From Fagopyrum homotropicum (taxonomy: Eukaryota; Streptophyta; Magnoliopsida; Caryophyllales; Polygonaceae): DNA of 64,000 bases. Of this stretch, positions 31,590 through 43,225 are shown piece after piece. The position numbers and the translations under genes are program-made. The notes under the pieces were generated by a model. The model saw only the letters and a list, made by a program, of their open reading frames with translations. It did not search any database and was not told the origin of the DNA. The stretch covers positions 17,080,001 to 17,144,000 of the forward strand of contig BSWB01000008.1 in the NCBI GenBank assembly GCA_033239125.1, in the 5' to 3' direction. Numbering within the stretch: the stretch's first letter is position 1; each line of letters opens with the position of its first letter.

Positions 31590-32504
31590 TATTAGACTGA
31601 TGTGTGGGTTCTTGATTCCGAAGCTTCCTATCACATATGTCATAACAACTTTGTCTACAAGTAGGTAGATGGCGGCAATATATCCATGGCGAATAATTTT
31701 GTCTACAAGGCGTTTGAAAATAACTTGATTAAAATCAGGACACATGAAAGTAGATTTTGTACATTGAATGAGGTCATACATATTTCACTTATTACTAAGA
31801 ATTTGATATCCTTAACTATGTTGAATATTAAGAGGTTTTGTTTCAAAGGTGAAGGTAGAGCTCTGAATGTCTATAAGGGTTCTGATATTATTCTAAAAAG
31901 TGTCAAAATAGGCACTTTATATTTACATGTTTGTTCTATTGTTTATGGGTCTATTTCTGTTGCATCTTCAAAGGCTCACAAGAATGATACGACTAAGTTA
32001 TGACATACGAGACTTGATATATGGGTGAAAAGAGATGCATATTTTGGCAAAGGAAGATCTTTTTTGTGGTCACAAGATCACGAGCCTTGACGTCTGTGAG
32101 CATTATGCCATTGGGAAGCTACACCGAAACAAGTTTTCAAAGGGTTTTCATAAGACAAATTAGAGACACTAAAATTACATCCATTTGGATTGTCGGGGTG
32201 AGGCTAGCATTAAGTTTCTAGGAGGTCAAAGATATTTCCTGACTGTCATTGATGATTATTCATGAATGACTTGGCAGTTTGTCATGAAACACAAATGAGA
32301 AACTTTCAATAACTTCAAGGAGTGGAAAATATTAGTAGAGAATCAAACAAGGAAGAAGATCAAAAGGTTGCAAACTTATAATGGTTTGGAGTTTTGCTCG
32401 TCTAGTTTGATTAGTTCTACAAGAATGCAAGAATTTCTCGTCATCATATAGTCAGTCATACACCACAATAGAACAGTGTAGTTGAGAGGATGAATCAGAC
32501 TCTA
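31590..32504 (+). pseudogene. Copia protease and integrase fragments
   Basis: DVWVLDSEASYHICHN is the protease active site with Glu in place of the usual Gly after DS. Then come the pre-integrase motif RLxYMGEKRMHILAKEDL, the HHCC-like VCEH, and integrase text RYFLTVIDDYS, then MTWQFVMKHK and NGLEFCSS, then a VVERMNQTL end. Several stops (for example near 32165 and 32266) interrupt it. Ath-2 begins immediately after NQTL. Confidence 0.75.
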
Positions 32505-34082
32505 TGATAGCACGAATTATTGTCTATATTTCGGATATGGTTTTGACATTTTCTCATCATTATTTTGCATGCATGAGTATATATTCTTGATGATTATGTC
32601 ATTATTCATCTACTTTGTAAGAATCGAGGTCTACACCACGTTGGATTGTAATTGTAGGGAATAAGGCGTATTTGGGATCAAATTGGAGCATTGAAGTCTA
32701 AGGAGGCCATGAAGTTACATTATGGAGCATTAGGAAGAACAAGAAGAAAGGCAGGAACCATATTGGAAGGATGAAGGAAGGATTCAGTTGAAGACATGAA
32801 GACATGCACGTAGTTCACCACTTATCGCGGACCGATACAGTCATGCACCTCGACCGAGATGGCCTACCTGGCCTAGCTCGAGGTCGACGGCCCATAACCC
32901 AATGGAAATAAGATATCATTTAACCTAAAGTTCTTCTATAAGAATGGAGGGTGAATGTGAAGGAAAGGTGGTTGGATCGTGGAAATCACGTACGAACAGA
33001 AAGACGGCTGAACGCTAGAAGACCTTTGACGACTATTGGAAGGAAGAGATCTAAGGAAGGATTGCTTAGGTTTCAAGGAAGATAAGAGATTTGTGAGATT
33101 TTCTTGGGAAGCTATTAGTGAGTTGTTATCATACCTTTTGGAACACGTTATTGATACGATTGTTGGTTTGTTTGCTTTTGATAATTAGAGACACCTTTAT
33201 TGATTTTTTTATTCTCTTTTCTTAATTTCTTGATTGAATATTTGATTGTCTTGAACATGATGATTGTTGGCTAAACCCCCCTGCGATTCTAGGGTGATTA
33301 GCTGAAGGTTGTGGTATAGACGGAGAAAGAATGAGCCTTTATCGTGAGTGGACCCTAAAAGTTGAGTTAACCCTAAACCGAAACCCGTCTTGGGCTGTTC
33401 TTCGAGCATCTCGACCGAGATCAATAAGAGTTGCACGGTATAGCCCACTACATTGCCCGATCTTTAGGTTAGGTTATAATTTGCCAAATCCTACCCTTGT
33501 TGCACCTTTCTTGGTTTACATTCAAGCCAGGAAGAAACTTACCCGGTGATTCCTTTGCTTGTTTACCAATGATGATGAGTGTTAGGTAACAAAGGTGTAT
33601 CTTTTGTTAGGGTTTGAGTGTGCCTTCATCCTACCTTTGAGAGTTAACCTGAGACTTACCCGGTGATGGTTAGTTTTGTACCCTTATGTAGTGTGTTGGT
33701 TTGAGTTGATAGTACCTTTTCTTAGTTCCTTGAGACTTACCCGGTAATAGTATCTTTCGTTTGGGAAAGCGGATAGTGAGACCTACCCGGTGATCTATCC
33801 CATCGTAGAAATACCTTCCCTTCCTAACCTCAGGTTTGGATACCTTGATCTCTAGAATCTACGTTTCCCAATCGTATTGCATATTCATATCGTTGCGTTT
33901 GATCATTGCTATTGCATGCTTGCTAAGTTAGATTGCTTTGCTGAATTTATTCTCACCAAATCCCTGAGATCGACTCCGGAATACTACGATAGATCCGTAC
34001 ACTTCGGGTTCGCTTATCGTAAGGCATATATTTCAGGATATAAATTTAAGACTTTTTGCACAAACATCTTTTACAGCAAACA
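32505..34082 (+). repeat. Ath-2 5' LTR (1578 bp)
   Basis: Starts directly after copia integrase and ends GCAAACA before the primer site. It carries dyads CACCTCGACCGAGATG (32846-32861) and CATCTCGACCGAGATC (about 33408), and repeated ACTTACCCGGTGAT-type phrases (33538, 33655, 33726 and 33783). The Ath-3 LTRs hold the complement ACCGGGTAAGTCTCA several times, so the two LTRs are related subfamilies. Confidence 0.88.
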
Positions 34083-34088
34083 AGTTTT

Positions 34089-34106
34089 TGGCGCCGTTGC
34101 CGGGGA
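34089..34106 (+). promoter_or_regulatory. Ath-2 primer-binding site (tRNA-Asp type)
   Basis: TGGCGCCGTTGCCGGGGA, six bases after the LTR end, identical to Ath-1. Confidence 0.9.
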
Positions 34107-34212
34107 TTTGGTCAAGACCAGATTTAGTGCACGGTTGTCTAGCTTGGAAGCTTCTTGCTTTTGCTACTGATCATTCTACTTGAGTGCTCTTACAGAACCT
34201 TTCTTTAGGTGT

Positions 34213-35216
34213 ATGCGATGGACTCGAGCTGGTAAAGAAATCGTTCCTTACGATCCTGAACCAGAAAAGACATACAAGCAGAGATTAAGAGAAGCTAAAA
34301 TGGCTGCCACAAATAACGAAGAGGATAGAGATTACAAAGCTGAGTTGGAAGATACTCTGGACGTATTAAAGCTACGAGATAATGCTCTAATTAGAGAGAG
34401 AGTTGAAGCACTTGGTGGACAAGAGCAAATTCAGGCCGACATGGCCGAAATAAGAGAATCCGTTCGACGTATTAATGAAGAAAGAGAGAAGAAATGCTAG
34501 AGTAGTAGTTAACCCACCGGCACCCGTTGTCGTGCCACCGCCTGCACCTCACCATCCGGTGATGGTTGAGAGAGTTGACCCGTTTGTGGGTATGCCACAA
34601 ACACTTGGTCAAAGGATGGATCCCGTTCAACAAACGCACCGTCCGTGCATTATGATTGATCCAGCTGATCATGATTATAAGTTTCGACCTCAAGTTATTA
34701 CTATGATCCACCAAATTCAGTTTGGAGGATTGGAGAGGGAATCTCCACATCAACATTTACAAAATTATGAAATTCTCATTGAGAATTTGAAACCTTCAAG
34801 AGCGGATAATGATAATTATAAATTGCATCCTTTCTATTTTTCTTTGAAGGATAGAGCACTTGTGTGGTATCAATCACTTCCATCCGGAAGGGTTAACACA
34901 TGGGAGGAGATGACTGCAGAGTTTCTCACAAAATTCTTTCCGCCATAAAAAACGGCGGAGTTGAGAGGTAAGATCAATGCATTTGTGATGAGGTATAATG
35001 AAAGTCTTTTTAAGTCATTGGAAAGGTTCAAAGACCTTTTGTTGGATTGCCCTCATCATGGGATTCTTAAGATCGATTTGCTAGTAGTTTATTTAAAGGC
35101 TTTGGATGAGGAAACTCAATTCAAATTACAATCTCTTTCTGCTAGAACTTTCATGGACAAACCCGTGGATGAAGCATGGGAGTTTGTTGAAAAACAAGCT
35201 CTTACTATTGAGAAGT
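34213..35216 (+). pseudogene. Ath-2 gag, first part, with frameshift and stop
   Basis: The ATG at 34213 begins MRWTRAGKEIVPYDPE, matching Ath-1 and Ath-3 gag. The frame shifts near 34490 into the frame holding LGQRMDPVQQ and FYFSLKDRALVWYQ. A TAA at 34946-34948 replaces a codon in the FFPPSKTAE motif, after which the same frame continues through LLDCPHHG and EKQALTIEK to 35216. Ath-3 inserted here (target GAAGT, 35212-35216). The gag resumes at 46963 in frame. Confidence 0.82.
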
Positions 35217-36963
35217 TGTTCGCTCCAAACGGTGTGTGCAAGCTTTAAATTTATAACCCTAGACGTAAGCTTAAAACAAGGATGCGAACCCGCAGTGTAC
35301 GGGTCAATCGTAGTAAAAGCAAGGAATTCCAGGGGTCGATCACAGGGACTTAGTGAAACAAAGTCCAATTACGGTATGCTTAGCAAATACTAACCACAAA
35401 AGCAATCAACACAGTCAAAGATGATAAAAGTCAATAAAACAAGTATGCAATTCTAGGGATTAAAGCATCTAGTTGTGGTTCCAACTCAAGATCTAAAGAT
35501 AAGCGGACAAAGCTGAGGTATTTGCATAGGGAAGGTGTTACTAGAGTGGAATAGATCACCGGGTAAGTCTCACTACTCACTAATCCTAAACCGTAACTCC
35601 TATTACCGGGTAAGTCTCAAGGAATTAAGATAAAGAACTATAACCTCAAACTAACACACCATCTAAGGGAATAGAATCAACCTTTACCGGGTAAGTCTCA
35701 GGCTAACTCACAGAGATGGGATAAAAGCACACTCAAACCCCAATAAAGGATAAACCTTTATTACCTACACTTATGATCATTGGTACACAAACTAAGGAAT
35801 TACCGGGTAAGTCTCATCCTAAGCTTGCATTGAACTAGGAAAGGTGTAATAAGAATAGGATTTGGCAAACTCTAACACTTAACTCTCAGTTTAGGATCAG
35901 ATAAGTCACCTCGGTCAGCCAAATTCCACCCCGGCCGAGATGTTCATCGACTGAGCGAGATGCTTAGGGTTAAGGTTAAAGACTCGAACTTTCAGGGTCC
36001 TACTGTGATTAAGATCATTCTATCATTGTTTTTCCCACAACCTTCAGCCAATCACCCTAGAATTACACAAGGAAATTAGCCACTCATCATCATGAAAGTA
36101 TTAATCAAATATATGGGAAGAAGGTGAATATTTGAACAAGAAGAATTTAATGAAAAGACTTCAATAACTGAATCAAATATCACAACAAAAGCGTTCCTTG
36201 GATATAAATCCAACAAAGGAAGACAACAAGGAAGGGAATCTAAGATGATCTTACAAAACCCTTCAAAAGCTATAAAAGCTACAATCTTCCTTCTTCAACC
36301 TTCAAAAAGGTTCTTCAAATCTCCCAACTGGAGTATGGCTGTTGCGTGCTATGCGTGATTTCCAACTGTATGCGGCCCCTTGGATTTGTGAAAATCCAAC
36401 CCTTTTTATAGGAAAATAACCCTCCAAAGATAAGATATCTTAGAAAGATCTTTTCCCATAAATATAGGTAAAATATAGGATCTAGTAAATCTTCTTCCTT
36501 CCAGGAGCCAAGCCCAAAAATATAAGATCTATTTCCAAAGATAAAAGATCTCAGCCAAGAATGAAATATTCTCGCCGCGTCCCAGGTGTTCGCCTCGGTC
36601 GAGTCGACTTCTCCGGATCACCTCGGTCGAGGTGAATCTGTGGTCAACCGAGGTGAGTCACAACTGAATGTGAAATCTCTCAAATCTGGTCCAAAGTGAA
36701 TCCTAAATCCATGGCTATGCTTCCTGGATGGTTCCTTATGTTCCTGGATGTAGCTCCAATGACTCCATAGCCCCTTTTGCTCCTTTTTGATGCAAAACGT
36801 GCCATTTTACCTACGATTACAACAAAACTAGGTGTAGACCTCGATTCTCGCAAAGGTAGATGAAATGGTAATATAATCACATATTATACATACAAACATG
36901 CAGATTATGAAAGATAAAACGTCCAAACAAACCCCAAAATATAGACTATAATTCATGCTATCA
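35217..36963 (-). repeat. Ath-3 3' LTR (1747 bp)
   Basis: On the plus strand it reads TGTTCGCTCC…GCTATCA. It contains the perfect dyad CACCTCGGTCGAGGTG at 36619-36634 and related copies nearby, and five or more ACCGGGTAAGTCTCA phrases between 35570 and 35820. On the left it abuts Ath-2 gag. Confidence 0.92.
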
Positions 36964-37451
36964 AAATACCCCATACTTAGCCCTTGCTTGTCCCCAAGCA
37001 AGTTCCGCATATAAAAGACAAGATAGAATGGATTAATAGTCAAGAAAATCAATGAAAAGCTTTTCAAAAACATTTATAGTGTGCAACAATCATAGATCAC
37101 TCTAAGAGAATACTTCATGGAATTTAAAAATCAAAATATGATCAAAACATTTTATAAATATAAGAAAGTTGTTCATCTTTGCATAAAATCATAGAATGCA
37201 TAATAAGTCATAATTATCGAAATTAATCTTGCATAATCCAGTTTAAACCACTAAGTCAATGAACAAGCTCAAGGTCTCAAGGGCTTCCCAAAAGAAAGGT
37301 CAAGAAACGTGTAGGGTAGGGATGTATGTAAGGTAATGTGGTGCTAGAATCCGGAAAAAGGATGAACTTCACTTTCACTTTGACTTGCAACATCTTCCAC
37401 CCATGAGCTTTGCTTATCTCACACTTTTTCTTTTACTTTACTTTTTGGGAT

Positions 37452-37624
37452 GCATGGACAGAGGTACACAATAACCGAAGCCTAGGAAATCAGCAATCAT
37501 CAATTTCTTGAGATGCATCAAACCCTTGATGCACATACCATGACCCGTTAGGAATATCGTTCAATCCGACTTTGGCAAGACACAAACACCCGGCTATGTG
37601 AATGGTGCCGAGTTACTCATCATC
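37452..37624 (-). other. Highly conserved noncoding block (Ath-3 copy)
   Basis: The complement of the block at 23628-23795 in Ath-1, with only scattered differences by eye. It lies between the third ORF and the 3' LTR on the element's strand, as in the other two Athila elements. Confidence 0.7.
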
Positions 37625-38339
37625 ATGATTGACTTCCCCAAACCTATTATTACTTTCTAACACTTTCACTTCCAGCCAACTTCTCAACTTTAACTTCACT
37701 TGCTTTCACCACTTCGCTTGCTTCCAAATTCCGGATAGGTAAAGGGAGGCAAAATATATATGAGGGGCTAAGTATGATCAAGAAGAAGAAGAGAGAAGAA
37801 TGAATTGCCTTGGTCTTTCCAAGAAGAAAGTGAGAGAACATATCTTGCGGTGTCAACCTTCAAATTCAACATAATTTGGATAAAAACAAAGTATTAAACA
37901 TACCACAAATTTCAAACAAAGCATTTAGCAACTTAAACATATTATAAAATCTTTCAAACACATAAAGAATTTCAAAACCAGTCAGTAAGCAAGATCTTCA
38001 CTAAGATCATATCCAGATAAGAAGCATAAGAATCGTTTTTCGAAAACTCTCAGTTAACCCACCTCGGTCGAGGTGTTCTTAGGTCAACCGAGGTGAAACA
38101 CCTCGTTCGGCCAGAACTCCACCGGTCGAGGTCAAAATTTTTTTTTATTTTTTTTAAAACCAGTTTTCTTTCAGTTTCGACGTTTTTCTCAATCAAATAA
38201 CCTGTAAGTATGCATGTAGTCCCAGATAAACACATAGATGCAAAAGTGAAGCATAAATATAGATAAATATCCGGTCAAATAGAGTCATACATCAAATAAC
38301 TGTCAAGTGATACACAATAAACACCCCATACTTAGGAAA

Positions 38340-38352
38340 CACTGTCCCAGTG
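38340..38352 (-). promoter_or_regulatory. GGA-loop hairpin in Ath-3
   Basis: On the minus strand CACTG-GGA-CAGTG, followed by TAAGTATGGGG. It sits just after the third ORF, at the place held by TCACATTG-GGGA-CAATGTGA in Ath-1. Confidence 0.6.
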
Positions 38353-38435
38353 GGTCAAAATAAGTCTAAGGTAAAAGTACTCACTGGATAATAAGCTGAA
38401 CTGCATAAAAATAAGAAAAGAAAATCCTGCAGCTC

Positions 38436-39809
38436 TCAGTAGTCACGATCCGGCGGTGGTGGTGGTGGCACATACGGATACTGGGACGGGTCAAATGGAT
38501 AGCCCATGACGTGCTCAAACTGAATCTGGGCCATCATGTGCTGGTAATGCTGCCACTCCTGCATCTCGCGGATATCCAGTGACAAAGCAGCATATGAATC
38601 AATAACCTGATCTGTCAGGTCGTCGATCCGACTGTGAGCCTCTGAATCTCTGTGTCGGCGTGTCCTACGCCTAGCAGGTCTCACTGGAGAAGTAGCAGGT
38701 GCAGGCTCAGTATCCTCATCATCCAGATCTATAACTGGTGCGCTCGTCCCTGCAGTATCTGTCCCTGTATCCATCGGGACTCCACCCTCTCTGTCATCAG
38801 CCGTCTCCTCATCATTTGCCTCCTCCTCAGCTGGGGCAGCTGCTGCCTCTCTGTAATCCTCCATCAGTGGAGCCCAAGCGGTCTGCCAATAATGAGGGTC
38901 AAAGACAGTAAACTGGGCAGACCACCTAATCCCCTGTGGTGCAGTCAGCTCCCACGGCATAGCCACGTACGGTGTAGTCAAACCTCGGGGAACCAGAATC
39001 TGCCGAGTGATCATCTCTTGCAGCCCAAGCGGCTTGGCAGCCGCCACCATCGTGCAAGCGCTGAGATCCATGTCCTGATAACTGGCTATGTGGGTGACAA
39101 TCCCTCCGCAGCAGATGTCTCCCTTCGCCTTGGCCTTAATCCTGTGCAGATCCTCTGCCAGCATCAAGCCAAAGTCCGGGATACCTCCAGTAACCATGCA
39201 GTATAGGCTGAACAGCTCCCCCTGACGGACCTTCTGGGGCGTCTCAGTACACGCCAGAAGTGTCTCACTAAAGATCCGGTGGGCTAACCTAAAGGCTAAG
39301 TGGAAGATGACCTTCTCCCTGGAATTTCCAGGGCGCCATCTGTCTGCGTGCTCAACCACGTGAGCAATCTGTCCCCAAAACTCCCTAGCTACAGATCGGG
39401 ATGGGAAGTCAACAGCTGTGGGCTCAGGAAAACCAAAAATATCTCTCTAGTACTCTAGTGGCACTATGAAGTTCCGGTTCATCAACCGGTACTTCACAGA
39501 TCTCTCTGTGGGGAGGTAGGTGAAGGAGCTAACGAACTCTAAGGTAGGCTCCAAATAGGCTGGGGCTCGGATCTCAGTAAACTGATCCAACCCTACTGTA
39601 GAAATCATCCTCCTAAGGTCTCCGTCTACCTGGAGGCAATCAAAAGCAGACACGTCCAGAAAGCGAGATGCAATCACTAGACGGCCGGAAATACGGTCAT
39701 AATCGACTTGGTGTCGCTCATGGATCACCAGTCGATAGGGTCGGGAAGAAGAGGAAGAAGGGGAAGGTGAGGATCTATCCCTAAGGGCAAGGCGTCGGTC
39801 AGAACTCAT
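38436..39809 (-). pseudogene. Ath-3 third ORF (ATHILA ORF-1-type protein), one in-frame stop
   Basis: Two frames on the same register, 39809-39447 and 39446-38436, form one ~457-codon ORF broken by a single TAG at 39447-39449. It starts MSSDRRLALRDR with a Ser-rich N-terminus; the middle has KVIFHLAFRLAHRI, KGDICCGGIVTHIA and LSACTM; the C-terminus has an acidic segment (EEEANDEETADD), a basic patch (RPARRRTRRHR), a probable coiled coil, and ends with a Pro run. This is the protein found after pol in Athila elements. It is often placed at the env position, but I see no signal peptide or membrane segment, so an envelope role is not supported here. Ath-2 has a decayed relative (49853-50702 plus 60139 onward). 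Confidence 0.8.
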
Positions 39810-40243
39810 TTTCAGAAAATCACACTGTCAGGTCACCTCGGTCGACTGACAATACTCAAGAATCACCTCGGCCGAGGCACATAACGACTAGACCGAGGCG
39901 GAAAATTGGATTCTAATTCCTTCTGAAAATTCAGTTCTTTTCCCCCAAAATCACTACAACTGCTTCCTATGGGGTACTTAAGCCTTTTCTCAGGAAATGC
40001 AAGGGCAACCAAAGCCCAAATCGAAGTGAAAACAGCGAGGTAGGGTTTCGGTTTTATTTTACCTCGTTCGGCCGAATCGGTTCGATTTTCTTGCAGATCG
40101 ATGATGCACTGGGATCCTCTATGCCTTAATCGCAGTTTGGAAGCGAAAATCTTCGAAAACGAGCAAGAATCGAAGAAGCGAGGTGCAAACTGTCGCCGCG
40201 GTCGAGGAAGGGTGAAAGTAAAGAGAGAGAAAATAAACCCCCC

Positions 40244-40250
40244 TTTTGTA
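40244..40250 (-). promoter_or_regulatory. TATA-like site before Ath-3 third ORF
   Basis: On the minus strand GGGTACAAAAGGGG, 441 bp before the ATG of the third ORF and 372 bp after the end of pol, followed by a CT-rich tract. The aligned site in Ath-2 is GGGTATAAAAGGAG with nearly the same spacings (439 and 363 bp). Candidate internal promoter. Confidence 0.5.
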
Positions 40251-40562
40251 CCCTTTGTGGAACTGCTGTCACCTCGGTCGAGATGGTCTCGACTGGACCG
40301 AGGTGGTACGGACCGAGGTGGTTCTTCAGAAACCCTAGTCGCCTCGGTTGCTCAAGAATCATCTCGGTCGAGGTGCTCTGAAGGCAACCGAGATGCCTCA
40401 GTCGAACTTCGTCTTCTCAAATTTTGGATCTTCTGTCCTTCCAGTTATGCTCCTTCCTTAGATGTCTCCTGTTATCTGTCTAGAATGCCAAAAACAAAAC
40501 AAAGCAAAGCAAAAGCAAACTATCTAAGCTAGACTAGGAAAAGGGAAAAGAAAGCAATACCT

Positions 40563-40586
40563 TGGGTTGCCTCCCAAGAAGCGCTT
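40563..40586 (-). promoter_or_regulatory. Conserved post-pol box with stem-loop (Ath-3)
   Basis: Complement of the 24-bp box of Ath-1 and Ath-2; the stem here is CTTGGG-AGGCAA-CCCAAG. It survives next to the pol deletion, so the deletion spared it. Confidence 0.75.
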
Positions 40587-40621
40587 GGTTTAAGGTCGCT
40601 AGCTGGACCATAGTGCGTTTC

Positions 40622-42382
40622 TCATACGTGATGGGAGGTGCCCTCACCCCATACTTCACCTCCATCGTGGGGTGAAGTAAGTAAGTCTATCAAACGCTCC
40701 AACAAGTGTAAGTGCTCCTCGGGGAATGAATCGTCAATGGGCGGGTCGTCCTTTTCGCGTGATGATGCAGGTAGCCGGCTGAGGTGATCCGCGACAGAGT
40801 TTTCGGATCCCTTCTTATCACGGATCTCTAGATCAAACTCTTGAAGCAAGAGAATCCATCGAATAAGGCATGGCTTGGCATCTTTCTTAGCCAACAAGTA
40901 ACGGATGGCTGCATGGTCGGTGTAGACAATGACTTTCGCCCCTACCAAATAGGAACGAAACTTCTCGAAAGCATATACAACCGCCAATAATTCTTTCTCT
41001 GTGGTAGCGTAGTTGCGTTGTGCTACATCTAGCGTCTTGCTAGCATAATAGATGGCGGTGGTCCGTCCATCCTTCTTCTGTCCAAGCACCGCTCCTACGG
41101 CTACATCACTAGCGTCGCACATGATCTCAAAGGGCAAGGTCCAATCCGGAGGCTGGATAATGGGAGCGGAGATCAACGCTTCCTTAATCCTGTAAAAAGC
41201 ATCAAGATATTCCTGCGAAAACTCGAAAACAACATCTTTATTCAAGAGGTTAGTTAGAGGTTTAGAAATCTTAGAGAAGTCCTTGATGAATCTCCTGTAG
41301 AAACCTGCATGCCCGAGAAAACTCCTCACACCCTTAACAGAACAAGGGGGAGGGAGTTTCTCAATAGTCTCGATCTTAGCGCGATCGACCTCAATGCCTT
41401 GATTAGAAACGAGGTGTCCTAGCACGATGCCTTCATTAACCATAAAATGACACTTCTCCCAATTCAAAACAAGATTAGTGTCTTCACATCTTTTAAGCAC
41501 TAGAGAAAGGTTAGATAGGCAATCATCAAAAGAGGAACCATATACAGAAAAATCATCAATGAATACCTCCATGATCTCCTCTATGTACTTGGAAAAGATA
41601 GCCATCATGCATCGCTGCAAGGTAGCGGGTGCATTGCACAATCCAAATGGCATCCTCCTATAAGCAAATGTCCCCCATGGACAAGTGAAAGCGGTCTTCT
41701 CCTGATCATCCGGATGGATAGGAATCTGGAAGAATCCACTATAGCCGTCTAAGTAGCAAAAGTGTGAATGCTGGGCCAACCGCTCGAGCATTTGATCAAT
41801 GAAGGGAAGTGGAAAATGGTCCTTCCGTGTGGCCGTATTCAGCTTCCGATAATCGATGCAAACCCTCCAGCCCGTAACGGTCCGGGTTGGGATTAACTCG
41901 TTGTTCTTATTTGTCACAACGGTCATCCCTCCTTTCTTCGGAACCACATGCACCGGGCTAACCCACTTGCTGTCCGAGATAGGATATATGATACCTGCAT
42001 CCAACAACTTAAGAACTTCTTTCTTCACAACCTCTTTCATGATCGGATTCAACCGTCTTTGAGGTTCTCGTGAAGTCTTATGATCATCCTCCATTAAAAT
42101 TCTATGTATGCAGAAAGAGGGCTTAATGCCAATATGATCATCTATAGTATAACCCAAAGCCTTTTGATGCTTTCTCAGGACATGCATTAGTTTAGATAAT
42201 TCAGTTTCGGAAAGGGAAGCACTAACAATAACGGGATAAGTGGAATCCGGTCCAAGAAAGACATATCTTAAGTGATTTGGGAGTTGTTTAAGCTCCACAA
42301 CTGGGGGTGCTTTCTGAGGGGGATCCTTGCTTCCTCCTTCCAGTGGAGTAGATCTAGAAACTAGACTTTCGGAAGTCTTAGT
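40622..42382 (-). pseudogene. Ath-3 reverse transcriptase and RNase H, with integrase deleted
   Basis: In frame with the protease and separated from it only by a TAA at 42383-42385. It encodes the linker PPVVELKQLPNHLRY, RT (WVSPVHVVPKKGG, CIDYRKLN, PFGLCNAPAT, FIDDFSVYG with FIDD at the catalytic site) and RNase H (CDASDVAVGAVLG, EKELLAVVYAF, YTDHAAIRYL). After VADHLSRLP and DDSFPEEHLH the frame jumps to GGEVWGEGTSHHV, which corresponds to the very end of integrase (HGAVEVWGE in the others). So about 1.2 kb containing the whole integrase core is missing. Confidence 0.88.
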
Positions 42383-43225
42383 TTAAGTCGTCTCGCCATC
42401 GACCTCGGTCGAGGCGCAGAGGCATTGACCGAGATGTTCTTCAGTCGCCTCGCTCAGTCCAGAAAGTGCCTCGGTCGAGGTACTATAACTGGAACCGAAA
42501 CTAGAGATCTTCGTCTCCTGGGTTAGCTTCTCAGTTTTAGCTCCTGGATCTTCTTCCAGTGCTTTTAAGCTCCGTATATCTGCATCACAAGAAGCATCTA
42601 TACCTCCCTCCATTAAACTGAAGCTAATAACTCTTTCAAGTGGATCGTTAGTAAGGATAGAGCTCACCAATTCTCTTGATTCTTCTTCATCGTAGATGTT
42701 GAAGATATCATCAGTTAGCTGCTCCCCTTTCATGGCTGCAAGTAATGCGAACTCCACCTCATCGCCGTCAATGTTGAATTTCAGCTTGGCGTTCTTGCAA
42801 TCCACGTTGCAACCCGAAGTTGCTAGAAATGGCCTCCCGAGAATAATAGGTACAAGATAATCTGCGGGAATGTCAAGTACAACAAAATCTATAGGTAAAT
42901 AGAAGTTACCTAACTTGACCGGAACGTCCTCCAAGATGCCCACGGGATGGGTGATGGAGCGATCCGCCATATAAAGTCGAATCTTGACCGGCTTGGGCTC
43001 TCCAAGTCCGATATTCACACATAGCTCCAGCGGGATGATGCTCACGCTGGCTCCTAGATCACAAAGGGCTTCACAAGTGACATCCCCAACTTGAATGGGA
43101 ATGCAAAATGAGCCGGGATCTCTCAATTTAGGTGGCATCTTCTCCTTCATGATTTGTATGAGCTCCGAGGATTTAGATGTCATCCTAACTTCACCAAAAT
43201 CTTCCAGTTTCCTCTTCCTTGACAA
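42383..43225 (-). pseudogene. Ath-3 protease segment of gag-pol
   Basis: A frame shift near 43200 (a one-base change in the KFLKEI-KRKLED stretch) separates this from gag. It holds the aspartic protease site CDLGASVSIIPL, the conserved DFVVLDIPADYLVPIILGRPFL, and a variable linker carrying the CCTCGACCGAGG-type dyad at about 42400-42480. The family pattern is intact; the TAA at its end is a point lesion. Confidence 0.85.

Larger units (their letters stand above)
29300..32504 (+). mobile_element. Decayed Ty1/copia retrotransposon, cut by Ath-2
   Basis: Starts with a primer-like site near 29303 (TTGGTATTAGAGTT, tRNA-Met type with one change) and proceeds through gag, a degenerate zinc knuckle, protease and integrase in copia order (integrase before RT). 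The sequence stops in the integrase at 32504, where Ath-2 begins. The remainder of the element should follow the Ath-2 3' end outside the window. A 1.4 kb insertion splits the gag start. Confidence 0.8.

Noticed and set aside
38436..39809. Retroviral-type envelope protein in Ath-3
   Set aside because: Position after pol fits, but no signal peptide, membrane segment or cleavage site is visible; the protein is acidic, basic and proline-rich with a coiled coil.
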